Shown here one piece after another: positions 1 through 5,199 of a DNA stretch of 5,199 bases (positions are counted from its first letter, which is position 1; each line of letters starts with the position of its first letter). The notes beneath the pieces are model-generated. The model was given only the letters and a program-made list of their open reading frames with translations. It did not search any database and was not told where the DNA came from. Source of the stretch: Cyanobacteria bacterium T3Sed10_344R1 (lineage in GTDB: Bacteria; Cyanobacteriota; Cyanobacteriia; Phormidesmidales; Phormidesmidaceae); NCBI GenBank assembly GCA_003566335.1, contig PXDR01000541.1:1-5199 (forward strand), written 5' to 3'. A program made the translations under genes and the position numbers.

Positions 1-1691
1 CCTACAGCTTTTACCAGAGCACCACCAGCGTTCGCTACATGCTCTACGCCGACGAAGACGGCGATATTTTCTTTGGCATCCCCTTCTCCGAAGCGGCGGT
101 GCAAAACTCCCTCACCCTGCGGCGGCGGATGCAGCTGCCCGAAAACTACGTTCGCAGTACCGACCTGCCCATGGTGCGTCAACATATGACCCCCGCCGGC
201 CAAGTCACGGACGTGTTCATTCCGCTCAACTACAACGGTCAGTACCTGGGGGTGCTGGCTCTGGGGATTAACCCCAATCCCACCGTGGTCACCTCCTCCC
301 ACCTGACCCGAGATGTCACCATCGCCGTGTTTGTGTCCATCTGGGTGATGGTAATTTTGGGAGCTGTGTTCAACGCTCTGACGATTACGCAGCCGATTAA
401 AGAACTGCTGGTTGGGGTGAAAAACATTGCCGCTGGCAACTTCAAGCAGCGGATTGGCCTGCCCCTGGGCGGCGAACTCGGGGAGCTAATCTACAGCTTT
501 AACGATATGGCGGAGCGCCTAGAGCGCTACGAAGCCCAAAACATTGAAGAGTTAACCGCCGAAAAAGCCAAGCTCGAAACCCTGGTTTCAACCATTGCCG
601 ATGGCGCAATTTTGCTCGACACCGATCTCCATGTTGTGCTGGTCAACCCCACCGCGCGCCGCATCTTTGGTTGGGAAAACCAAGAGATAAGCGACGACAC
701 GGTGCTGCACTATCTGCCCAGTGCCGTCACCTCAAGGCTGACTCGTCCGCTCTACCAGGTAGCAACTGGGGATGAGGAAGGGGTCGAGCTTCGCCTGACC
801 CTGAACGAACCCACCAACCGCACAGTACGAATCCTGCTGACCACCGTGCTCGATCAGTACCGGGAGACGGTAAAGGGCATCGCCATGACGGTGCAAGACA
901 TCACCCGAGAAGTCGCCCTGAACGAAGCCAAGAGCCAGTTCATCAGCAATGTCTCCCACGAACTGCGGACGCCCCTGTTCAACATCAAATCCTTTATTGA
1001 AACCCTGCACGAATATGGTGAAGACCTAACCGACACCGAGCGCAAGGAGTTCTTGGAAACCGCGAACCACGAAACCGACCGCCTAACCCGGCTGGTCAAC
1101 GACGTGCTGGATCTGTCTCGGTTGGAGTCCAGCCGTCGCTATCAACTCGATGCGGTAGACGTGAGTCAGCCGATTGAGCAGACCCTGCGCACCTATCAAC
1201 TGAATGCCCGAGACAAGAAAATTCAGCTCCTGCAATCAGTGGAGCCAGATTTACCTTTGGTGTTGGGCAACTACGACTTGTTGCTTCAGGTTTTTGTCAA
1301 TTTAGTCGGCAATTCCCTCAAGTTCACCGAAGCAGGCGGCCAGGTAATGCTGCGGGCCTCTTTGCGACCGCCCCTATCTGAGGCCGAACCCAGCCGAATT
1401 CGGATTGAGATCGCCGACACGGGCATCGGCATTGCCCCAGCAGATCAAGAGGCAATCTTCGACCGATTTTTCCGGGTGGAAAACCGGGTACACACCCTAG
1501 AAGGCACTGGCCTAGGGTTGTCCATCGTGAAGAACATTGTGGAGAAACACGACAGCCAGGTTCACCTGGTCAGCGAAGTCAGCGTCGGCACCACCTTTTG
1601 GTTTGACCTGTTGGCCTATGAGAGCGACACGGTGCCTGCGCCTAGCCCCAAGCCAGAAGTACCGCTGTCTTTGGCTGAAGTCGAGGCGTGA
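1..1691 (+). CDS. nblS: NblS/Hik33-type sensor histidine kinase, N-terminus missing
   Basis: This is a membrane-bound sensor histidine kinase. The frame is open to the left edge (first whole codon at 3, reading YSFYQSTTSVRY before the Met at 39), so that Met is internal. About 562 residues are visible; NblS/Hik33 proteins are about 660, so roughly 100 residues, including the first membrane segment, are missing. Numbered from the Met at 39: an extracytoplasmic sensor part (1-90), a membrane helix (about 92-114), HAMP (about 114-165), a short coiled coil, PAS (about 178-290), and a HisKA domain with phospho-accepting His307 in SHELRTP (codon 957-959). The ATPase domain follows, with N-box NLVGNSLKFT (421-430), G1 DTGIGI (460-465), F-box FDRFF (474-478) and G2 GTGLGLSIVK (489-498). 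All key residues are present, so it should be active. In characterised cyanobacteria NblS signals high light and nutrient stress to the response regulator RpaB, affecting phycobilisome breakdown and photoprotection genes. The last 20 or so residues are a Pro/Glu-rich tail. Assignment rests on recalled family similarity across the whole length. Confidence 0.93.
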   Translation, partial: YSFYQSTTSVRYMLYADEDGDIFFGIPFSEAAVQNSLTLRRRMQLPENYVRSTDLPMVRQHMTPAGQVTDVFIPLNYNGQYLGVLALGINPNPTVVTSSHLTRDVTIAVFVSIWVMVILGAVFNALTITQPIKELLVGVKNIAAGNFKQRIGLPLGGELGELIYSFNDMAERLERYEAQNIEELTAEKAKLETLVSTIADGAILLDTDLHVVLVNPTARRIFGWENQEISDDTVLHYLPSAVTSRLTRPLYQVATGDEEGVELRLTLNEPTNRTVRILLTTVLDQYRETVKGIAMTVQDITREVALNEAKSQFISNVSHELRTPLFNIKSFIETLHEYGEDLTDTERKEFLETANHETDRLTRLVNDVLDLSRLESSRRYQLDAVDVSQPIEQTLRTYQLNARDKKIQLLQSVEPDLPLVLGNYDLLLQVFVNLVGNSLKFTEAGGQVMLRASLRPPLSEAEPSRIRIEIADTGIGIAPADQEAIFDRFFRVENRVHTLEGTGLGLSIVKNIVEKHDSQVHLVSEVSVGTTFWFDLLAYESDTVPAPSPKPEVPLSLAEVEA

Positions 1692-1727
1692 GGGCTAGAG
1701 AAGCTTGAACTCTCCACAGCAATACAG
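1692..1727. other. Short convergent junction between the kinase and binding-protein genes
   Basis: Only 36 bases separate the two stop codons (TGA ending at 1691 on plus; TAG at 1730-1728 on minus). The sole structure seen is a weak hairpin at 1698-1714 (GAG+AG pairing with CT+CTC, one bulged A, loop CTTGAA). It has no following T-run on either strand. No convincing terminator serves either gene, so transcripts may overlap as antisense. Confidence 0.5.
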
Positions 1728-2705
1728 CTACGGCAATAGCGTTGTCGCCAGGGTATCGCAGGCTTCAGCAATGCTGGCCAGACTGCCAGGGTTGACCATG
1801 CCAAAGTAGTCGATGGTGTGGACTTCTCCAGTTTGTACTGCCTTGAGCTGATTCCAAAAGGGTTCCTGCTGAAGCTGTTCGGCTAACCCTTCTCCGGTGT
1901 CCACTAACATCAGTACATCAGGGTCTGCAGCCAGGACTTTTTCGGCGGATAGGGTGACGTAGCCGTCGAACATCCCCTGACCCTGGAGTTGGGCCGTGAC
2001 ATTATCGGCATTGAAACGGCTGAGTAAATCTCCGGCCCAACTATTGGCGTTGGGAGACAGCAGCGGCTGGCGACTGACCAGCACCAACACAGACTCGCTG
2101 GGCTCTGGGTCTGTGGGGAAACAACTCTGGTAGCGGTTGGGTAGAGCAGCGGCGTTGGTCTGGGTCACCTGAGCCAGGGTGTTGATTAGTTTGGGCAGAT
2201 CTTCCCAGCGGCTGGTTTCAGTACCCAGGGTGGCAATGCCCATGTCACCGAGCTGGGCTAAGGCTTGATCATGAAACCCCACGGCCCCAATCACCAAATC
2301 TGGCTCTAGGCTGACGATGGTTTCCAGGTTGGGCGGGGTGCGGCCCTCGCTGACTACCGGCAGATCAGCAAAGTCTGGGCTATCGCGAAACAGAGAACTG
2401 CCGGGAATCGCCACAAGTCGATCGGGGGCTAGGGCATTCACCAAGTCAGCACTTAGGGAAGTCAGAGCCACAATCCGGCTAGCACTTTCGATCGGCAGGT
2501 CATAGGCGGCGGTGGTGTCTGGGAGAACTGTCAGCTTGTCGGGGCTGGTCTCCGCCGGGATAGCAGTTTCCGGGGCTGCTGCTGAGTCGTTCTCTGGGGT
2601 GGCGGAAGGGCCGCTACAGGCTGCGATCGCAACCCCAAACCCAACCATCAAACTCCCGAAACCCAACTGCTGCCATCCATTGCCCCAAACTTGCTTTGCG
2701 TTCAT
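1728..2705 (-). CDS. Lipoprotein periplasmic substrate-binding protein, FecB/BtuF-like (iron-siderophore, haem or cobalamin class)
   Basis: A complete 325-residue protein of the periplasmic-binding-protein type 2 family, which captures iron-siderophore, haem or cobalamin for an inner-membrane ABC importer. The N-terminus is a lipoprotein signal: a hydrophobic stretch (residues 15-29) ending in lipobox IAAC, with Cys30 as the lipidation site (codon 2618-2616). A low-complexity Ala/Pro/Glu/Ser linker (31-60) tethers the domain. The fold starts near RIVALTSLSADLVNAL (77-92). The segment LPVVSEGRTPPNLETIVSLE followed by PDLVI (115-139) is the typical family signature; the second lobe includes DPDVLMLVD (261-269). 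The ATG start is favoured by a good ribosome-binding site at 2716-2711 and by the signal peptide beginning right there. Two further cysteines (195, 316) might form a disulfide; Cys316 sits near the C-terminus, as a cysteine does in BtuF. The gene lies 190 bases downstream of the TonB-dependent receptor on the same strand, suggesting a joint uptake route. No permease or ATPase follows: the next gene is convergent nblS. The substrate is not determinable from sequence alone. Confidence 0.88.
   Translation of the reverse strand: MNAKQVWGNGWQQLGFGSLMVGFGVAIAACSGPSATPENDSAAAPETAIPAETSPDKLTVLPDTTAAYDLPIESASRIVALTSLSADLVNALAPDRLVAIPGSSLFRDSPDFADLPVVSEGRTPPNLETIVSLEPDLVIGAVGFHDQALAQLGDMGIATLGTETSRWEDLPKLINTLAQVTQTNAAALPNRYQSCFPTDPEPSESVLVLVSRQPLLSPNANSWAGDLLSRFNADNVTAQLQGQGMFDGYVTLSAEKVLAADPDVLMLVDTGEGLAEQLQQEPFWNQLKAVQTGEVHTIDYFGMVNPGSLASIAEACDTLATTLLP
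2623..2630. repeat. HIP1 palindrome GCGATCGC
   Basis: This is an exact copy of the highly iterated palindrome common in many cyanobacterial genomes. It lies inside the signal-peptide codons of the binding protein, encoding the Ala-Ile-Ala just before the lipobox Cys. It is the only full copy I found in the window and supports a cyanobacterial origin. Confidence 0.85.
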
Positions 2706-2710
2706 GCCAT

Positions 2711-2716
2711 CACCTC
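2711..2716 (-). promoter_or_regulatory. Ribosome-binding site of the binding-protein gene
   Basis: On the minus strand GAGGTG lies just before the ATG at 2705-2703, with 7 bases between GAGG and the start codon. This is close to ideal and fixes the start. A second ATG at 2710-2708 is in another frame and closes quickly (ATG GCA TGA), so it is not a competing start for this protein. Confidence 0.75.
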
Positions 2717-2720
2717 AAAG

Positions 2721-2757
2721 TTAGGTCGAAAAATCAGGTCAAAAAAATTAGATCAAA
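2721..2757. repeat. Three tandem imperfect 13-14 bp repeats upstream of the binding-protein gene
   Basis: On the plus strand three units follow one another: TTAGGTCGAAAAA (2721-2733), TCAGGTCAAAAAAA (2734-2747) and TTAGATCAAA (2748-2757). The shared core is TYAGRTCRAA. The stretch is AT-rich, unlike its surroundings, and ends four bases from the Shine-Dalgarno sequence. Position and periodicity suit an operator for a regulator binding in a row, but a slippage-derived repeat is also possible. It does not match the usual Fur-box pattern (GATAAT-type hexamers) by eye. Confidence 0.5.
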
Positions 2758-2776
2758 CCATTGAGTTACCGATCAG
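2747..2776 (-). promoter_or_regulatory. Weak candidate promoter for the binding-protein gene
   Basis: On the minus strand TCTAAT (2752-2747) matches the -10 consensus at five of six bases. CTGATC (2776-2771), 18 bases upstream, matches the -35 consensus at only three. A start near 2740 would give a leader of about 35 bases. The -10 overlaps the third repeat unit, which would allow regulation by a protein bound there. The gene may instead be co-transcribed with the receptor. Confidence 0.25.
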
Positions 2777-2790
2777 AGCCTTCACAGCAT

Positions 2791-2850
2791 CGAGTCCCAG
2801 GAATTGGGTTCTAAGCCGCGAATCTCATCCAGACCCAGTCCGAGTCCCAG
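2791..2850. repeat. Separated direct repeat CGAGTCCCAG (2791-2800 and 2841-2850)
   Basis: An exact 10-base repeat occurs twice with starts 50 bases apart. The second copy forms the outer left arm of the inverted repeat at 2840-2888. The first copy could therefore compete for the same right arm. Between the copies, TGGGTTCT (2805-2812) can pair with AGACCCA (2831-2837) with one bulge, so the intervening DNA may fold as well. Confidence 0.5.
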
Positions 2851-2888
2851 CTAGATCTACCCTGGCGATAGATTTAGCTAGGACTTGG
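2840..2888. repeat. Long imperfect inverted repeat just downstream of the receptor gene
   Basis: The arms are 2840-2859 and 2869-2888 with a 9-base loop (CCCTGGCGA, 2860-2868). Of 20 facing positions, 17 are Watson-Crick pairs. In plus-strand RNA two more are G-U and one is a C-A mismatch; in minus-strand RNA one is G-U and two are mismatched. In the direction of the receptor transcript it begins 7 bases after the stop codon. No T-run follows on the minus strand, so it is not a classic intrinsic terminator. It could be an intercistronic mRNA-stabilising or processing hairpin, a U-tract-free terminator, or a remnant of a small palindromic repeat element. Confidence 0.7.
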
Positions 2889-2895
2889 CTAGACC

Positions 2896-5199
2896 CTAGA
2901 AGCGCAGATCCAACCCTAGGCGCACACTAGTGCCCGGTTGAGAAAACCGATTGATGTCCGGGGCATCTGCGGGAACCGTGCGCACATCGGAATAGTTGAA
3001 ATAGCGAGTATTGAACAGGTTGTATAAACCCAAGTTGAGGCCGAGATTTGGGCTGAAGTTGTAGGCTCCGATCAGATCCACCACCCCATAGCTGGGGGGA
3101 ACAAAGGTTGTCGTGTTTTCTGGAACTCGGGCTGTGCCCACTAATGTGCCGATCAGTTCTACCCGCCAGCGATCCTCCGGGGCTTGATAGCGCAACCCCA
3201 ACACCCCTTGGAAGGGATCCACGCTCCGCAGGGGTTGATCACGGGTGAGGTCATCCCCTTGGGCTAGCCCCAACGCCGCAGACAGACTAAAGCCGTGGGG
3301 TTCAGGGCTAAAGCGATATTCGCCCCCTAGCTCTACGCCGTAGATGCGGGCCTCGCTGATGTTTTGGGTTTGGAATAGGTTGACCTGTTGAGTGGGTTGG
3401 GGCGCAAAGCTGAACGGTGGGTTCGGCGGTCGAAAGCCCGGACAGGGATCCACATCCACTAAACACTCAGTCCCTGCTGGCTGCAGCGATTCAATGAAGT
3501 TGTTGTAGGTGTTGTAGAAGCCCGTAAGGCGGAAGTCGAACTGATCAAACCGGCCCCGCATTCCCAGTTCATAGCTGTTGCTGGTTTCGGGTTCCAGGTC
3601 GGGATTAGACAAGGTGCGATAGCGAAAGGCCAGTCCTGCCGTATTAGTAAAGCCGCTATTGATTTCGCTGTAGAGCGGGGCGCGGAACCCTCGGGCGTAT
3701 TGCCCATAAAGGGACAACCCCGGAATCACCTCATACTGAAGTCCTAGACGCGGCGACAGAGACGATGAGCTAAAGTCAGCCCCCTCAGCTCCATCTCGGA
3801 CAAAAATTTCGTCTTCTCGCAGGGAGAGGTCGTAGTGGTCAAACCGCAGACCGGCAATGATGTCCAAATTGCCAATGCTGATTTCATCCTGTAGATACGC
3901 CCCCAACCGGAACGTGTCGCCATCGGGGAAGTCCCTCACTGGGAACGTTTGGGGGCCAATCACATTGGTGGAGGTACCGGTGGTGAGGTTGGTCTCTCGG
4001 GCATCCCGAGGTCGAGAGTTAAAGGTACTGGAAATGTCGAGGCCGTAGGTGAGTTGGTGGGACAGTACCCCGGTGGTAAAGTCACTGCGCAACTGCACGT
4101 CACCACCAAAGATTTGGCTGAGGAACTGGTTATTGTCGGTACGGGTGAACCGATTGCCCATCATGTCCTGACGGTTGCGGGTGATGTCCTCCGTTAAGGC
4201 ACTGTCTTGGTAGTAGATTTGAGCACGGGCGAACTGAAGCCAAGATTGACTATCCGGGTTGTCGTACTCATAGCCCAACCCCACGCGCCAGCGACTGGTG
4301 CCAATGTCTTCGGTTTCGTCCAAGACACCCGTTAGGGACGAGGTGTTGCTGCTGTCAGCCCCAGGCAGATTGCGATCGGTGCGGGTATTGCGGTTAAGGC
4401 TTTCCCCTAACAAATTGAGGTTGCTGTAGTCATCGAGCCAGTACACCAAGTTGCCGTAGAAGGTGGTGCCTTCGCGACTTTGGGGGTTGATGAATTCTGG
4501 TTCGGCCAGCACCTGGGTTTCTTGGCTATCCCGGCGGCTGACCACAAACACCCCTTCTAAGTCATCCTGACGGGCAGCAAGGCGGAGGGCGGTGGTGAGG
4601 CCCCTATCTTCACTGCTGTAAGTGGGCTGAAGCTGGGCGGCAAAGGATTGTCCTGGGGCCAGCAGGTCATCCGGTCGCAGAGAACGAAAGCTAATCCCCC
4701 CGCCGAGGGCATCGCTGCCGTAGAGGGTGGAAGCTGGGCCGCGCAAGACTTCCACCGCTTGCAGGGTAGCGAAGTCTACATAGTCGCCGCGCCCCAGGTT
4801 GAACTGACCAAACTGAAACCGCTCCGGCAGGCGAATTCCGTCCACCTGATAGAGAATGCGGTTGCCTTCAACGCCGCGAATGTTAACGTCCTGGAGACCA
4901 AACCGTAGACTGTTACGGGTGGACACGCCGGGCTCATAGCGCAGCAAATCCCGCAGGTTCTGCACTTGATTGAATTGCAGATCTTCAAATTCAAAGACGC
5001 TAACAGTGGCAGGAATCCGGTCGATAGGGCGAGGGGTGCGGGTACCGGTGACGGTGATCCGAATTTGGTTGCCGTTGAAAAAGACATCGGTGGGGTCATC
5101 TTCACTGACGGGTTCGCTGATCGGACTAGGGGTCTCTTCTGTTATTTCGTCCCGATCCTCCCGATCCTCCTCCTCCTCCTCGTCATCTTCTTCGTCTTC
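2896..5199 (-). CDS. TonB-dependent outer-membrane receptor, haem/haemoglobin-receptor-like, N-terminus missing
   Basis: This is a TonB-energised outer-membrane importer. The frame stays open to the right edge, giving 767 visible residues; the GTG at 4965 is internal (plug sequence continues before it), and the signal peptide is off the window. Numbered from the edge: a run of 12 acidic residues (1-12), then a charged and Pro/Ser-rich linker (13-38), a TonB-box-like ITVTGTR (48-54), and the plug (about 58-175) with NIRGVEGNRILYQVDGIR (106-123) and VEVLRGPASTLYGSDALGGG (149-168). A beta-barrel fills the rest, ending in the C-terminal Phe expected for outer-membrane insertion. FRAP (505-508) and NPDL (532-535) resemble haem/haemoglobin receptors such as HemR. 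However, the histidine normally between these boxes is absent, and only three histidines (381, 455, 635) are visible. Cys579 and Cys586 lie in a probable surface loop and may pair. The downstream binding-protein gene on the same strand supports an uptake role. Siderophore, haem or cobalamin are all possible substrates; the general class is secure. Confidence 0.92.
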   Translation of the reverse strand, partial: EDEEDDEEEEEDREDRDEITEETPSPISEPVSEDDPTDVFFNGNQIRITVTGTRTPRPIDRIPATVSVFEFEDLQFNQVQNLRDLLRYEPGVSTRNSLRFGLQDVNIRGVEGNRILYQVDGIRLPERFQFGQFNLGRGDYVDFATLQAVEVLRGPASTLYGSDALGGGISFRSLRPDDLLAPGQSFAAQLQPTYSSEDRGLTTALRLAARQDDLEGVFVVSRRDSQETQVLAEPEFINPQSREGTTFYGNLVYWLDDYSNLNLLGESLNRNTRTDRNLPGADSSNTSSLTGVLDETEDIGTSRWRVGLGYEYDNPDSQSWLQFARAQIYYQDSALTEDITRNRQDMMGNRFTRTDNNQFLSQIFGGDVQLRSDFTTGVLSHQLTYGLDISSTFNSRPRDARETNLTTGTSTNVIGPQTFPVRDFPDGDTFRLGAYLQDEISIGNLDIIAGLRFDHYDLSLREDEIFVRDGAEGADFSSSSLSPRLGLQYEVIPGLSLYGQYARGFRAPLYSEINSGFTNTAGLAFRYRTLSNPDLEPETSNSYELGMRGRFDQFDFRLTGFYNTYNNFIESLQPAGTECLVDVDPCPGFRPPNPPFSFAPQPTQQVNLFQTQNISEARIYGVELGGEYRFSPEPHGFSLSAALGLAQGDDLTRDQPLRSVDPFQGVLGLRYQAPEDRWRVELIGTLVGTARVPENTTTFVPPSYGVVDLIGAYNFSPNLGLNLGLYNLFNTRYFNYSDVRTVPADAPDINRFSQPGTSVRLGLDLRF
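5152..5181. repeat. In-frame microsatellite coding the acidic tract of the receptor
   Basis: On the plus strand the 9-mer CCGATCCTC occurs twice in tandem (5152-5160, 5161-5169). It merges into five CTC triplets (5167-5181), which read as GAG (Glu) codons on the coding strand. Beyond this, GTC/ATC/TTC triplets (Asp/Glu) continue to the window edge. The unit lengths are multiples of three, so slippage would change the acidic tract length without breaking the frame. Confidence 0.75.

Noticed and set aside
39..41. ATG at 39 as the start of the sensor kinase
   Set aside because: The frame is open to the window edge and the preceding codons fit the family's sensor region; starting here would remove the first membrane helix.
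1698..1714. Small hairpin after nblS as a terminator
   Set aside because: Only five base pairs with a bulge, and no T-run on either side.
2706..2790. Fur box or riboswitch in the leader of the binding-protein gene
   Set aside because: No GATAAT-type hexamer array and no cobalamin-riboswitch B12-box-like sequence could be recognised; the visible tandem motif is different.
2691..2930. A 79-codon plus-strand open frame crossing the spacer between the binding-protein and receptor genes
   Set aside because: It begins with TTG, has no ribosome-binding site that I can see, overlaps both genes antisense, and its translation resembles no family I know. The inverted and direct repeats explain the region better.
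4963..4965. GTG at 4965 as the start of the receptor gene
   Set aside because: The same frame continues upstream with a TonB-box-like ITVTGTR and the beginning of the plug, so this codon is an internal valine.
4776..5105. A 109-codon minus-strand open frame overlapping the receptor's plug region
   Set aside because: It is a shadow in another frame of the receptor, whose plug motifs and TonB box are clearly read in the main frame.
1..5199. CRISPR array, transposase, tRNA or defence system
   Set aside because: Neither strand shows spaced identical repeats of CRISPR type, a transposase frame, tRNA cloverleaf features or known defence domains; the three genes account for nearly all of the DNA.

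Overview
The window looks like a piece of a cyanobacterial chromosome. The main evidence is a long, nearly complete homologue of the cyanobacterial sensor kinase NblS (Hik33/DspA, Ycf26 in red-algal plastids). A full HIP1 octamer (GCGATCGC) at 2623-2630 supports this. The fairly GC-rich coding style would suit a Leptolyngbya/Nodosilinea-like filamentous lineage, but the genus is a guess.

Layout: (1) Positions 1-1691, plus strand, hold the NblS-type membrane histidine kinase; its N-terminus lies off the left edge. (2) Only 36 bases further on, and convergent with it, a minus-strand gene (2705 to 1728) encodes a lipoprotein periplasmic substrate-binding protein of the iron-siderophore/haem/cobalamin ABC transporter class. 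(3) Upstream of that gene on the same strand is a 190-base spacer (2706-2895). It is rich in repeats: a long imperfect inverted repeat just after the receptor stop codon, a separated 10-bp direct repeat, a cluster of CTAG tetramers, and three tandem copies of a 13-14 bp motif just before the binding-protein start. (4) From 2896 to the right edge, minus strand, runs a TonB-dependent outer-membrane receptor whose N-terminus is off the window. It has a plug, a beta-barrel, FRAP and NPDL boxes as in haem/haemoglobin receptors, and an unusual poly-acidic N-terminal segment.

The receptor and binding protein probably form a two-step uptake route: TonB-energised import across the outer membrane, then capture in the periplasm for delivery to an ABC permease. 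No permease or ATPase is visible here. The substrate cannot be fixed from the sequence: the receptor resembles haem receptors but has no histidine between FRAP and NPDL. NblS is a light- and nutrient-stress sensor; its closeness to an uptake locus may be coincidental, since the genes converge rather than share a promoter.

No tRNA, rRNA, CRISPR array or transposase was seen, and I found no clear new defence or mobile system. The most unusual material is the 2706-2895 spacer, the altered haem-receptor signature and the acidic tract.
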